A DNA stretch of 64,000 nucleotides, taken from positions 516,187 through 580,186 of the forward strand of contig MVDH01000003.1 in assembly GCA_003056245.1 (NCBI GenBank), written 5' to 3'. This DNA comes from Cellvibrio sp. 79. Its GTDB lineage: Bacteria; Pseudomonadota; Gammaproteobacteria; Pseudomonadales; Cellvibrionaceae. This document shows, piece by piece, positions 54,113 through 63,383 of this stretch. Made by a program: the position numbers and the translations under genes. Each line of letters starts with the position of its first letter. Position 1 is the first letter of the stretch. The notes below the pieces were generated by a model that saw only the letters and a list, made by a program, of their open reading frames with translations, was not told where the DNA came from and did no database searches.

Positions 54113-55306
54113 TTAATCAGTTTCGTGGATAAATGCTTGCAACACGCGATTCAAAAACCGGCGCCCTAATATTGTAGGCCTGATATAACCATTATATTTT
54201 TCTACCAATCCCTGGGCTTCAAGTTTTATCCAATTGCCCTCAACTAAGGACCAATCCTGGCCGGTACGCTGGCGAAAATAATCAATGGGAACACCATCGT
54301 TCAAACGCAAGGCATTCATCATGAATTCCAAGGGCAAGGATTCCGGCGTTAATAAATCACTACCGCCACCGAATACATTTTGATGACCATTTAGGTTAGT
54401 GGAAATTTTTTGGCTATGCGCAGCATCCAGGTAATGCTTGGGCAAACGGGTTTTCCACAATCGCGCTATTTTGTTTTCCGCTGGAAATGTAATTTTCCCA
54501 TGTGCACCTGCACCAATACCAAGATAATCCCCAAACCCCCAATAATTAAGATTATGGCGTGCGCATTTTTTTGCACGTGCATAAGCGGAGATTTCATATT
54601 GCACGTAACCGGCACTCGCCAGAAGTTCTACACCAGCATCCTGGATATCTGCCAGGATTTCCTCCTCCGGTAATACCGGTGGAGCAGAATAAAACGCGGT
54701 GTTTTGTTCGATGGTAAGTTGGTACCAGGATAAATGCTCAGGCTCCAGATCAATTGCTTGCTGCAAATCAGCTTTTGCATCATCAATGGATTGTTCTGGT
54801 AAGCCATGCATTAAATCCAGGTTGAGATTATCAAAGCCCGCTTTACGCGCGACGCCCACTGCGCGCAATGCCTCATCGCGACCATGTACGCGGCCCAATA
54901 GTTTTAATTGCTGGTCATTAAAACTCTGGATGCCGATAGATAACCGATTTACACCGGCCGCACGAAAACCTGAAAATTTTTGCTGCTCAAACGTACCCGG
55001 GTTTGCTTCCAGTGTTATTTCAATATCAGGTTCGAAACCGATGATATTTTCTGCATCTTGCAGAATCTGGCCGATCGCCGCTGCCGATAACATACTCGGT
55101 GTGCCGCCGCCAAAAAAAATACTGGTGATCTTGCGCCCTTGAGCCAACACCTGGTCCTGTTGCAAATCAAAACACAACGCCTTTACATAATCCGCTTCAG
55201 GAATATCGTTGTTAGCCTGATGCGAATTAAAATCGCAATAAGGGCATTTGCGAATACACCAAGGGACATGAATATAAAGAGCCAGGGGTGGCAGCTGCAG
55301 CGACAT
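54113..55306 (-). CDS. hemW: HemW, radical SAM heme chaperone
   Basis: 397 residues. The radical SAM cluster motif is C17xxxC21xxC24 (CIRKCPYC), and FGGGTPSML is the SAM-binding stretch. The HemN-type C-terminal domain is complete. HemW proteins, often misnamed coproporphyrinogen oxidase, lack the extra N-terminal Cys of true HemN; this one does too. It starts 4 bp after rdgB and is probably coupled to it. Confidence 0.92.
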   Translation of the reverse strand: MSLQLPPLALYIHVPWCIRKCPYCDFNSHQANNDIPEADYVKALCFDLQQDQVLAQGRKITSIFFGGGTPSMLSAAAIGQILQDAENIIGFEPDIEITLEANPGTFEQQKFSGFRAAGVNRLSIGIQSFNDQQLKLLGRVHGRDEALRAVGVARKAGFDNLNLDLMHGLPEQSIDDAKADLQQAIDLEPEHLSWYQLTIEQNTAFYSAPPVLPEEEILADIQDAGVELLASAGYVQYEISAYARAKKCARHNLNYWGFGDYLGIGAGAHGKITFPAENKIARLWKTRLPKHYLDAAHSQKISTNLNGHQNVFGGGSDLLTPESLPLEFMMNALRLNDGVPIDYFRQRTGQDWSLVEGNWIKLEAQGLVEKYNGYIRPTILGRRFLNRVLQAFIHETD

Positions 55307-55310
55307 AATA

Positions 55311-55910
55311 TTACTTACCCAATGCCGATAATTTTTGTAACAACTCCTGCATGGCTTTGCCGCGATGACTGATACGATTTTTTTCTTCTTTGCTCAATTC
55401 TGCCGATGCGCAGTTGTGGGTTGGAACAAAAAATAATGGATCGTAACCAAAGCCACCTTCACCTTGCGGCTCACTCAGTATAATTCCCTCCCAGACACCG
55501 TGGCATAAAATGGGTGTCGGATCTTCCGCGTGACGCATAAACGCCAGCACTGCGTGATAACGTGCAGTGCGGTGCGCGGGAGGAATATTTCTTAATTCAA
55601 GCAATAGCTTCTGGTTATTTTTTTCGTCATTCGCATTTTCACCGGCGTAACGCGCCGAATAAATACCAGGGCGGCCATTCAATGCATCTACTTCAATACC
55701 GGAATCGTCGGCCAATGCGGGCAAGCCGGTTTTAGTGCAAGCGTAGCGCGCTTTGATAATGGCATTCTCGACAAAGGTTAAGCCGGTTTCTTCGACGTTT
55801 TCAGCAAAAAAATCTGATTGCGGCAATACCTCAAAACCACAGCCGCTGAGCAAATCCTGAAATTCGCGCAATTTTCCTTTATTGCCACTCGCCAATACAA
55901 TTTTTTTCAT
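55311..55910 (-). CDS. rdgB: XTP/dITP pyrophosphatase RdgB
   Basis: 199-residue house-cleaning enzyme that hydrolyses ITP, dITP and XTP. Motifs: LASGNKGKLREF at the N-terminus, ADDSGIEVDALNG, YSARYAG and FGYDPLFF. Fully normal. Upstream neighbour DUF4426 gene, downstream hemW, an order shared by pseudomonads (metX-metW-DUF4426-rdgB-hemW). Confidence 0.95.
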   Translation of the reverse strand: MKKIVLASGNKGKLREFQDLLSGCGFEVLPQSDFFAENVEETGLTFVENAIIKARYACTKTGLPALADDSGIEVDALNGRPGIYSARYAGENANDEKNNQKLLLELRNIPPAHRTARYHAVLAFMRHAEDPTPILCHGVWEGIILSEPQGEGGFGYDPLFFVPTHNCASAELSKEEKNRISHRGKAMQELLQKLSALGK

Positions 55911-55944
55911 GGATCAATCACTCAATATTCTTTTACAGAAACAA

Positions 55945-55964
55945 AAGGCGCCTTCAGGCGCCTT
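55945..55964 (-). terminator. Terminator after the DUF4426 gene
   Basis: AAGGCGCCT (55945-55953) and AGGCGCCTT (55956-55964) form a 9-bp stem with a 2-nt gap, 27 bp after the stop; the minus strand continues UUUUG. rdgB lies downstream and so would have its own promoter. Confidence 0.6.
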
Positions 55965-55991
55965 CGCATTACTTTTATTTATCAACTTAAA

Positions 55992-56447
55992 TTATTCGGT
56001 ATACAAAGTGCGATTAAAGGTTATTGCCAAAGGTTTGTTCTCGCCTTCCGTTACTTGTATATCAAAATGCAGAAGTTCTTCGTTATTAAATACAAACGGC
56101 GCCAGATAATAGGTCGCCTCTCCTTCCTTGATTTCAATAAACGTTAAACCCTGGCTTTGCTGCATTAAATTTTTGGTTTTACCAACTACTTTAGCGGGTA
56201 AGCCTAAACTTGTTTGACCATTTTCTGTTTTAGTAAAACTGATATTTAACAGCGCGCGATCTTTACCACGCACTAATTTATAAGCTTCAGCCACTTTCGC
56301 AGGGATATCAGTACTGTGGAATACGTTGTAATGCACAGTGTAATCGCCAAAGTTTTGGGATGTATTAATTTCTTTTGGCTGGTCAATCTGTGCTTGTGCA
56401 GTTACAGCTAACAGGAAAAACCCCAACAGACCTAAAATTGATTTCAT
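55992..56447 (-). CDS. DUF4426-domain exported protein
   Basis: 151 residues with signal peptide about 1-19 (ending AQA-Q). The mature part is one DUF4426 domain of beta strands (NFGDYTVHYNVFHSTDIPAKVAEAY, GKDRALLNISF, YYLAPFVFNNEELLHFDIQVT). Function unknown. It sits in the conserved metX-metW-...-rdgB row, though here a non-conserved gene is inserted before it. Confidence 0.85.
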   Translation of the reverse strand: MKSILGLLGFFLLAVTAQAQIDQPKEINTSQNFGDYTVHYNVFHSTDIPAKVAEAYKLVRGKDRALLNISFTKTENGQTSLGLPAKVVGKTKNLMQQSQGLTFIEIKEGEATYYLAPFVFNNEELLHFDIQVTEGENKPLAITFNRTLYTE

Positions 56448-56500
56448 GTTTCACCTGAACTTGATAACTAGAGTTAAAACCAACCCTGAGCCGAATAAAA

Positions 56501-57211
56501 TCATGGCGCAGGCCGTTTCATTAACAACGCATAAAACGTTTTATCCGCAGCACCACTGGTCCATTGAACATCGCCCATTTCCCACCAGTCTTGCAACATC
56601 ATTTCTGACACCATCAGGTTAATCACCTGCGGCTTTAATTCCCGACCACGAATCTCGCAATAGCTTGCCCTGCATGCAATGGAATCCAGTTCAATAAATT
56701 TTGAATACGCATTACCCATTAACGCATCAGTAATTCTATTTTGGGTATTCCTGTCCCATTCATCTTGTTCCGTGGCTTCAGCAAAATTTTTATATTTTTC
56801 CCGCAGCGGCCCGCGCACTTTTTTCAATACGTCATTAAACGGCGCAGCAACCAACTTATCAATTTCTTCATCACTAAGGTTGGTTTCATTCACTGTAGCA
56901 GGTTGCGCTGGAGCAGTACCAACTGCCGGTGGTGTATTAGTGCGTTCGTTTCTTTCTGGCGACGAACGGACCGGTGCTGCAATCTTGTCTTGTTTCTCTA
57001 CATTTGCAGGTTGAGTATTAGAGGCTGGATTTGTTTTTTCCAACTGCTTTAATCGCTCCCCGCCTTGCAACGATGCATTTTGCAGGTCTTTAAAAGCATC
57101 AAGGCGCAAACAATCTGCTACTTCGGGTGCTGCGACTGGCTCGGGCGAACGCGAAAAATATCCCACAGAAAAAGCAGTATCAATAACAACAACCCATTTC
57201 AAAACATTCAT
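56501..57211 (-). CDS. Hypothetical envelope protein
   Basis: 236 residues. The N-terminus (MNVLKWVVVIDTAFSVGYF) is a short hydrophobic segment that could be a signal anchor. Residues about 60-110 are a Pro/Ala/Thr/Asn-rich linker (ANVEKQDKIAAPVRSSPERN region), followed by a folded C-terminal domain (about 115-236) with helices (ETNLSDEEIDKLVAAPFND, EKYKNFAEATEQDEWDR) and a CRASYCEIRG Cys pair (C180 and C185). No family recognised. It lies between metW and the DUF4426 gene, so it interrupts an otherwise conserved neighbourhood. Confidence 0.65.
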   Translation of the reverse strand: MNVLKWVVVIDTAFSVGYFSRSPEPVAAPEVADCLRLDAFKDLQNASLQGGERLKQLEKTNPASNTQPANVEKQDKIAAPVRSSPERNERTNTPPAVGTAPAQPATVNETNLSDEEIDKLVAAPFNDVLKKVRGPLREKYKNFAEATEQDEWDRNTQNRITDALMGNAYSKFIELDSIACRASYCEIRGRELKPQVINLMVSEMMLQDWWEMGDVQWTSGAADKTFYALLMKRPAP

Positions 57212-57237
57212 AACACGTCCTTATAAAGGTTCTCTAT

Positions 57238-57825
57238 TTATTTGCTCAAATGATAAATCGCTGTTTCGCCAAATAAATTAGGCATCAAATCTTTTAGCGC
57301 CTGACCGGAAACTTCATTCACTACCTGGCGACTGATCACCTTGATATTACGCTCACGACACAACACTTCAAAATCTTTAAACGTACAGAAGTGAATGTTA
57401 GGCGTGTTGTACCATTCGAACGGCAGCAAGTCCGACACCGGCATACGCCCGCGTGTGGCGAGATAAAACCGCGCTTTCCAATGGCCAAAGTTCGGGAAGG
57501 TCACAATACATTCCTTGCCCACGCGCAACATTTCATCCAGCACCAAATGAGGAAAATGCAGCGTCTGCAATGCCTGGGTCATAATCACGGTATCGAAACT
57601 TTTATCGGCAAAATTGCCGAGGCCGCGATCCAGGTTTTGTTCAATAACGTTCAATCCTTTATTGATGCATAAATTAATTTGCGCCGCATCAATTTCCAAA
57701 CCGTAACCTTGCACTTGTTTGTTGTCGATCAAAAATTTTAGCAAGGTGCCATCGCCACAACCCAAATCAAGTACGCGGCTGTTTTGTTTGATCCATAACT
57801 GGATTTCATTTAAATCAATACGCAT
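57238..57825 (-). CDS. metW: Methionine biosynthesis protein MetW
   Basis: 195-residue SAM-methyltransferase-like protein (RVLDLGCGDGTLLKFL as SAM site). MetW partners MetX and raises homoserine acyltransferase activity in organisms with the metXW pair. Its start overlaps the metX stop by one base, so the two are translationally coupled. Confidence 0.93.
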   Translation of the reverse strand: MRIDLNEIQLWIKQNSRVLDLGCGDGTLLKFLIDNKQVQGYGLEIDAAQINLCINKGLNVIEQNLDRGLGNFADKSFDTVIMTQALQTLHFPHLVLDEMLRVGKECIVTFPNFGHWKARFYLATRGRMPVSDLLPFEWYNTPNIHFCTFKDFEVLCRERNIKVISRQVVNEVSGQALKDLMPNLFGETAIYHLSK

Positions 57826-58967
57826 TACACATTCACTCCGGCAAGGTAATGACCGAATACTTGCTGGTAGCGTTCGTCCGGTAACAGAAATGCATCATGA
57901 CCGTGTTTGGATTCGATTTCCGCATAAGTCACTGCGCGATTTGCGCCAACTAATGCGTTAACAATTTCATGCGAACGCTCGGGCGCAAAGCGCCAGTCGG
58001 TGCTGAATGATATGACTAAAAATTTTGCAGTGGCTTGTTTAAATGCGTTAACCGGATCATCGTTGTATTCGCGCGCAAGATCAAAATAATCCAGTGCTTT
58101 GGTAATGCGAATATAAGAATTTGCATCGAAAGTGTTAGCAAAACTATCGCCCTGGTAACGTAAGTAACTTTCGATCTGGAATTCCACCGGCTCATCATTG
58201 CCCAGTTCAAAACTGCCGCTGCGTAAATCGCGGCCAAATTTTTCGCCCATGGCGAAATCGGATAAATAGGTGATGTGGCCGATCATGCGCGCAACCGCCA
58301 AACCATTTTTGGGAACGGTGTTGTGCGCGAGATAATCGCCATCAAAAAAATTGGGATCACTGACAATTGCTTTGCGCGCCGCTTCATTGAACGCAATATT
58401 TTGCGCAGAGAGTTTCAGTGCAGAAGCGATAACCACCGCGTGGCGAATACGTTGCGGATAATCCAGCGCCCACCGCATTACCTGCATACCACCGAGGCTG
58501 CCGCCGATGATCGCCGCCCAGGTTTCAATACCCAAAACATCGGCAAGGCGCGCCTGGCTCGCCACCCAATCGCGCACGCGGATCATAGGGAAATCGGCGC
58601 CCCAGGGTTTGCCGGTAGCGGGGTTGATCGAGCGCGGGCCGGTAGAACCATGGCAGCCGCCGAGATTATTGAGCGAGACCACAAAAAATTTGTTGGTATC
58701 GATAGGCTTGCCGGGGCCGATGTAGGCGTCCCACCAACCGGGACGTTTGTCGTCCATGCTGTGGTAACCCGCGGCGTGGTGATGGCCGGATAGCGCGTGG
58801 CAAATCAGTACCGCATTGGATTTGGTGGCATTGAGCTGGCCGTAGGTTTCATAAACCAATTCATATTCATCCAGCGTCCTGCCGCAGGCGAGCAGCAATG
58901 GTTGGGTGAAATGGTGAGTCTGTGGCGTGACAAGACCCACTGAACCAGCGGGTATTTCGTTTGGCAT
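57825..58967 (-). CDS. metX: Homoserine O-acyltransferase MetX
   Basis: 380-residue alpha/beta hydrolase for the first committed step of methionine synthesis. The nucleophile elbow is GGSLGGMQ with Ser157, the Asp is in [11 protein letters not shown] and the His in KHGHDAF. Gammaproteobacterial MetX enzymes often use succinyl-CoA rather than acetyl-CoA, and I cannot decide from sequence alone. The leader contains a duplicated 22-bp element (58991-59036). Confidence 0.93.
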   Translation of the reverse strand: MPNEIPAGSVGLVTPQTHHFTQPLLLACGRTLDEYELVYETYGQLNATKSNAVLICHALSGHHHAAGYHSMDDKRPGWWDAYIGPGKPIDTNKFFVVSLNNLGGCHGSTGPRSINPATGKPWGADFPMIRVRDWVASQARLADVLGIETWAAIIGGSLGGMQVMRWALDYPQRIRHAVVIASALKLSAQNIAFNEAARKAIVSDPNFFDGDYLAHNTVPKNGLAVARMIGHITYLSDFAMGEKFGRDLRSGSFELGNDEPVEFQIESYLRYQGDSFANTFDANSYIRITKALDYFDLAREYNDDPVNAFKQATAKFLVISFSTDWRFAPERSHEIVNALVGANRAVTYAEIESKHGHDAFLLPDERYQQVFGHYLAGVNV

Positions 58968-58990
58968 GGTGATCTCTTATACCGGCAAAG

Positions 58991-59036
58991 GGTTGCTGGC
59001 GCAGTGCCTTTGAAGGTTGCTGCACAGTGCCTTTGA
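58991..59036 (-). repeat. Tandem 22-bp direct repeat in the metX leader
   Basis: GGTTGCTGGCGCAGTGCCTTTGA-type copy at 58991-59013 and GGTTGCTG-CACAGTGCCTTTGA at 59015-59036 differ by one insertion and one to two bases; 24-bp period. They lie 25-70 bp before the metX start and could be regulator half-sites or a leader-RNA element. No known SAM-riboswitch pattern is seen. Confidence 0.6.
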
Positions 59037-59113
59037 TTGATTGGTACAGGTTAAAAAGTGCAACAGTCTAAAGAGCCGCTTCGGGTGCTGCAATAGACGA
59101 TTTTTAATCGCCG

Positions 59114-59845
59114 CTAGCAGAGACCGCCGTTTACCGATATCACCTGGCGAGTAATGTACGACGCTTCCGGGCTCATTAGAAAGCTGACCAGCGCGGCGAC
59201 TTCCTCCGGTTTACCCAGACGTTGCGCGGGAATTTGCTGGCATAACCCGGTAATGTCTACATCTGTTGTTGCAAGCATTTCCGTTTCGATCAAGCCAGGA
59301 GCAACACAGTTGACCGTGATATCACGCTTGGCCAGCTCAATGGCAAGCGATTTGGTGGCGGCCATAATGCCGGCTTTGGCTGCGCTGTAGTTAGTCTGTC
59401 CGCGGTTCCCCATCAACCCTGAAACCGAGGCCAGAGTGATGATGCGCCCCGGTGCGCGGCGTTTAACCATCGGCATGATGAGCGGATTTAACACGTTATA
59501 GAAACTGTCCAGATTGGTGTGGATCACGCTATCCCACGCTTCGCCACTCATGGCCGGAAATGATGCATCGCGCGTAATACCTGCATTGCATACCACACCA
59601 TAGTAGGCGCCATGGGCAGCCATATCCTGCTCCAAAGCCGCTTTGGTTGCCGCGCGGTCGGCGATATCAAATTGTAAAACACGTGCTGTGCCCCCGCTCG
59701 CTGCGATTTGTTCAACGACGGCTTCCGCTTGATCGCGTTGCGCGCGACAGTGCACCACCAACTCGTGTCCCTTTGCCGCCAACGCCAGTGCGATAGCCTT
59801 GCCGATACCACGGCTGGAGCCGGTAACCAGAATACTGCCGGTCAT
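59114..59845 (-). CDS. 3-oxoacyl-ACP reductase (FabG-like SDR)
   Basis: 243 residues: cofactor motif TGSSRGIG (8-15), NAG at about 87-89, catalytic Ser140/Ser142, Tyr153 and Lys157 (YSAAK), C-terminal ITRQVISVNGGL. It reduces ketoacyl-ACP intermediates with NADPH. Its start overlaps the hotdog gene stop (ATGA), placing it last in the pigment-type operon. As it is specific to this cluster, it is probably a dedicated paralogue, not the housekeeping FabG. Confidence 0.9.
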   Translation of the reverse strand: MTGSILVTGSSRGIGKAIALALAAKGHELVVHCRAQRDQAEAVVEQIAASGGTARVLQFDIADRAATKAALEQDMAAHGAYYGVVCNAGITRDASFPAMSGEAWDSVIHTNLDSFYNVLNPLIMPMVKRRAPGRIITLASVSGLMGNRGQTNYSAAKAGIMAATKSLAIELAKRDITVNCVAPGLIETEMLATTDVDITGLCQQIPAQRLGKPEEVAALVSFLMSPEASYITRQVISVNGGLC

Positions 59846-60309
59846 GGTGTGGTCCCCTGTATAAATTGTTCCGGGTTATCCGGTTGGAAAATATTAATGC
59901 TTGCTCCCGCAGTGATGGCACTGTGCTCGCCAGTTCCCGCCAGCGTACAGTCGAATACGCCCAAACCGTTGTCACCGTGCAACGTTTGCCGGACACGCAC
60001 CTCAAGGCGGGCGCCCAATGGGAAATAACTACAGCTCGCATGGTAGCGTCGCGTGCCTACCAGAAAACCCATTTGCACCGGTTGCTGCTTTTGTTGCGCG
60101 CGGCAACCGGCCAGGGCAGCAGTGGCCTGGGCCATTAGCTCAAGGCCGACCCATGCCGGTAGCCCGCGTTCATCCACCATGGGCATTGAGCGGCGAATGA
60201 TTACCAGGGCGCAGAGCTGCTCATCATCCCAATCCAGAATTTGTTCCAGCAGCAACATCGCCCCCTGGTGTGGGACAACCTGCGCCACAGGGAAAGAAGG
60301 GTTATTCAC
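59842..60309 (-). CDS. Hotdog-fold 3-hydroxyacyl-ACP dehydratase (ApeP/FabZ-like)
   Basis: 155 residues. The QVVPHQGAMLLLEQIL segment has the catalytic His of FabZ/FabA-type dehydratases (PHxxxxLL), and GLELMAQATAALAGC supplies the second half of the active site (E/D...Q). It should dehydrate hydroxyacyl-ACP to build conjugated double bonds. It overlaps both neighbours, so tight coupling with the ketosynthase and the reductase is expected. Confidence 0.85.
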   Translation of the reverse strand: MNNPSFPVAQVVPHQGAMLLLEQILDWDDEQLCALVIIRRSMPMVDERGLPAWVGLELMAQATAALAGCRAQQKQQPVQMGFLVGTRRYHASCSYFPLGARLEVRVRQTLHGDNGLGVFDCTLAGTGEHSAITAGASINIFQPDNPEQFIQGTTP

Positions 60310-61459
60310 CGCAACGCTCCAGAATTAATGCGATGTTATTGCCACCAAAGGCGAATGAGTTACTCATGGCAAAACGCGGTGGGCTAGCGATGGTAGCGGC
60401 ACCCAATGCCGATAATGCGGCAAGGGCCGGATCGCGTTCACCATCCCATAAATGGCGAGGCAACCGACCATCGCCATCAGTCAGGGTGAGATAACAGAAA
60501 AGTGCTTCCAGCGCGCCCGCTGCACCCAAGGTGTGACCTGTCAGCGGTTTGGTTGAACCGCAAGGGATGTTTGGCCCAAATACCCGGGCGACGGCGTGGC
60601 TTTCCATCTGGTCATTGTGCTCGGTAGCCGTACCATGGAGATTGATGTAACTGATATCGTCCGGCTGCAAACCGGCATGTGCGAGGGCCGTGCGCATTGC
60701 CGCCTCAGCACCGCGGCCTTCCGGATGCGGCGCCGAAATGTGGTAGGCGTCTGAAGTCTCACCATAACCTGCAAGGCGTACGGCGCCGGGTTCGCGGCTG
60801 AGGATCATCAGCGCCGCCGCTTCGCCAATATTGATCCCCTTACGGTTGATACTAAAAGGGTTACAAAGCGTATCGCTGACGGCCTCAAGGGATGAAAACC
60901 CGGTGAGCGTTAGTCTGCACAAGCTATCGGCCCCACCGACAACCACCGCATCACATACCCCAAGGTCCAGCAAACGCGCCCCGCTGGCAATGGCCTTGGC
61001 ACTTGAGGTACAGGCGGTGGAGATTGTCCAGGCCGGGCCCAGGATTTGTAACTCACGCGCTACGAACTCCGCAGGTGCCGACATTTCCTGTTGCTGGTAA
61101 TGAAAACCCGGTGGAAATTCCCCTGTGCGCAAATGATGGGCGACGGCAGCTTCGCCTTCGGCAATGCCGGACGTACTGCTACCCAGAATAACGGCGATGC
61201 GCTCAGCGCCATAGCGCTGCTTCAGAACTTCCACAGCCTGCCTCAGTGGTGCTAACGCGGCCGCTAATAACGAATTATTGCGCGTATCTGCCACCAGAGG
61301 CACATCCACTTTACCCACGGGTAATCCGGGTTCCGGGAGGTAACCATCCACTACTTTCAAGGGCGAGACGGTGGTGGTAAACAACGCCTCGCTGATCGTT
61401 GCAATATCGTTGCCCAGCGCACAAACGGCGGCAATCTGGTGCAAATAACAGGCTTCCAT
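60302..61459 (-). CDS. Beta-ketoacyl-ACP synthase of a polyene-type cluster
   Basis: 385-residue KAS I/II-type condensing enzyme. Active site Cys150 (STACTSSAKA), His275 (NLHGTATEHND) and His309 (KPLTGHTLGAAG) are all present; GGNN appears near the C-terminus (SFAFGGNN). Such KAS proteins extend the chain in aryl polyene and xanthomonadin synthesis. The order MMPL exporter, FAD oxidoreductase, DUF3261, KAS, dehydratase, reductase is the usual end of those clusters. Confidence 0.88.
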   Translation of the reverse strand: MEACYLHQIAAVCALGNDIATISEALFTTTVSPLKVVDGYLPEPGLPVGKVDVPLVADTRNNSLLAAALAPLRQAVEVLKQRYGAERIAVILGSSTSGIAEGEAAVAHHLRTGEFPPGFHYQQQEMSAPAEFVARELQILGPAWTISTACTSSAKAIASGARLLDLGVCDAVVVGGADSLCRLTLTGFSSLEAVSDTLCNPFSINRKGINIGEAAALMILSREPGAVRLAGYGETSDAYHISAPHPEGRGAEAAMRTALAHAGLQPDDISYINLHGTATEHNDQMESHAVARVFGPNIPCGSTKPLTGHTLGAAGALEALFCYLTLTDGDGRLPRHLWDGERDPALAALSALGAATIASPPRFAMSNSFAFGGNNIALILERCGE

Positions 61460-61474
61460 TAAAACCTCTTTTAA

Positions 61475-62041
61475 TCAGAGCGCTTTCCACTGTGTCGTAA
61501 CAACAGTAATACCCAGCGGAATTTTGTGATGTTCCAGGCGGGCACTTTTGCCCTGCAATCCCGCTTCCGTGGCAGTTCCGTCTTGCGGCCCGTAGGTTAT
61601 TGTAACCAGCGGCACAGCGCGATAACGCAATTCGCGCCGGGAAACGTCGCTCACCAGCGACCACTCGCTACCTTGCAATAAATTCCAGTCGGACGCAGGC
61701 CACCAGGCGAGCATACTGCTGGCGAGGAGAAAACGACCGGGCAAATCCTCTGGCAATTCCGCCGAGCGGTAAGTTTCCAATTGCTCACCCCGCTGGCGAA
61801 TAGAAAACAGGCGACGGCCGACCGGGTCCAGCAGCACCAGGCTTACACCGTCAGTTGTTCGCGCCAGCGCAGCACCCAATCGGTAAACCTGGTGCTTGTA
61901 GTGAATTTCCAATTGTTGCGTAGCTTGCCAACAGCATCCCTTGCCTTGAGCAGCCGGTAACGGCAAATCCTCCAGTTGGTAATGCTGCCGGTGAGCACAA
62001 CCGGCTAACAATACCATCCAGCAGATAATCAACAGGCGCAT
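61475..62041 (-). CDS. DUF3261 lipoprotein
   Basis: 188 residues. The lipobox LLAGC (residues 11-15) predicts a lipid anchor at Cys15. The rest is a DUF3261 beta-rich domain (LEIHYKHQVYRLGAAL, VSLVLLDPVGRRLFSIRQRG, PGRFLLASSMLAWWP), which resembles outer-membrane lipoproteins such as LolB-like carriers. In aryl polyene clusters this lipoprotein is thought to help move the product to the outer membrane. Confidence 0.83.
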   Translation of the reverse strand: MRLLIICWMVLLAGCAHRQHYQLEDLPLPAAQGKGCCWQATQQLEIHYKHQVYRLGAALARTTDGVSLVLLDPVGRRLFSIRQRGEQLETYRSAELPEDLPGRFLLASSMLAWWPASDWNLLQGSEWSLVSDVSRRELRYRAVPLVTITYGPQDGTATEAGLQGKSARLEHHKIPLGITVVTTQWKAL

Positions 62042-62071
62042 CCGCTAACTCCTAACCAATATACGCATCTG

Positions 62072-63346
62072 CTAACTCCGGCAGAGTTCGACCAGCGCGT
62101 TAAGGCGGCGCGCCGGTTCAGCCACAAAGGGATTGTTGTTATCCCATACGTAGCCGGCGAGGATGGAACTGATCATATTGCTGATAGCCGACGTCGCACG
62201 TTCCTGGCGAAAGAATATAACTTCCTGGAAGCGACCGTCATACCAGGCCGTGACATAGTGGCGAAATGTATCGACACCGCGTTTGAGCGGGATTGCATAT
62301 TCCTGTTCCCAATCAATGGTTTCGCCCCTGAGCTGGCGGCTGACCAGGGGTGCTGCCAGGCTGGCCGATTTCATGGCGATAGTGACACCGGATGAAAACA
62401 CCGGATCAAGGAACTCCCCCGCATTCCCCAAGAGCGCAAAATTCGCGCCCCACAGGCTTTTTACATTACAGGCGTAGCCACTGAGTTTTTGCACCGGCGT
62501 GTCAAATACGGCGTTGCGCAATAAGTGGCCAAGATCGCTGGTTTGGTTAATAAAATCCTGCAAGCAGGCGCTAAGGTCATCGTTGCCCGCAAAATAGTCG
62601 CTGTCGCCCACCACACCTACCGAACTGCGTCCATTGGGAAACGGAATCAACCAAAACCAGATATCAGGATACAGCGGATGAACAGTAATCAGGATTTTGC
62701 TGCGATCGTGATTGATATCAGTGATATTGTCCTGGATATGGGTAAATACCGAGGTTCGCACCGGAAAGCTGGATGGCAATTCCAGGTCCAGCAAACGCGG
62801 CAATACCCGCCCAAAGCCGGAAGCATCCAGCACGAAACCGGCGTTGAGCTGGTACGCAGCGCCCGTGTCCGGCTGAACCTGCAGTTGCGCTCCATGGTCG
62901 CTCAGGGAAATCGCCGCCACACTGTGGCCATAGCGGATCTCAGCGCCCTGCCGTTGGGCCTCGGTGGCGAGTAGATGGTCGAACTGCGCACGTTGTACCT
63001 GGTAGGTAGTACCGGGCCCCTGGGAAAACTTGTCGGTGAAATCAAAAAAAGTGTAATTGCCCTTATGCGTGAAGGCGGCGCCATTTTTAAATTGGAAACC
63101 GGCTTTATGAACCGCGTCCAGCATGCCCGCCTCGGCAATAAATTCCATACATTGGGGCAATAGGCTCTCGCCGATGGAAAAGCGCGGGAAATGCTGCCGC
63201 TCGATCACTACCACCTTGTGCCCGCGCTGGCGCAACAACGCACTGGCAATAGCCCCTGCCGGACCAGCACCGATAACGACAACTTCAGCGGTTTCACCCG
63301 TTGTCGCGCTGTGTGTGAATGGCAGCGTGGAATCAACATTGTTCAT
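62072..63346 (-). CDS. FAD-dependent oxidoreductase, tryptophan halogenase-like
   Basis: 424 residues from ATG 63346 (MNNVDSTLPF); the open frame extends 51 codons upstream but overlaps the exporter gene. The N-terminal VVVIGAGPAGAIAS is the FAD Rossmann motif, IGESLLPQ follows as in halogenases, and WFWLIP near the middle fits the WxWxIP signature of flavin-dependent halogenases. The catalytic Lys expected before IGE is not evident (FPRFSIGES), so halogenation is doubtful; hydroxylation or desaturation is as likely. Homologues occur in xanthomonadin and aryl polyene clusters. Confidence 0.83.
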   Translation of the reverse strand: MNNVDSTLPFTHSATTGETAEVVVIGAGPAGAIASALLRQRGHKVVVIERQHFPRFSIGESLLPQCMEFIAEAGMLDAVHKAGFQFKNGAAFTHKGNYTFFDFTDKFSQGPGTTYQVQRAQFDHLLATEAQRQGAEIRYGHSVAAISLSDHGAQLQVQPDTGAAYQLNAGFVLDASGFGRVLPRLLDLELPSSFPVRTSVFTHIQDNITDINHDRSKILITVHPLYPDIWFWLIPFPNGRSSVGVVGDSDYFAGNDDLSACLQDFINQTSDLGHLLRNAVFDTPVQKLSGYACNVKSLWGANFALLGNAGEFLDPVFSSGVTIAMKSASLAAPLVSRQLRGETIDWEQEYAIPLKRGVDTFRHYVTAWYDGRFQEVIFFRQERATSAISNMISSILAGYVWDNNNPFVAEPARRLNALVELCRS

Positions 63347-63383
63347 AAAAGTGTCCGTTTTCAAGAGGTCGACAAAATCCCGC

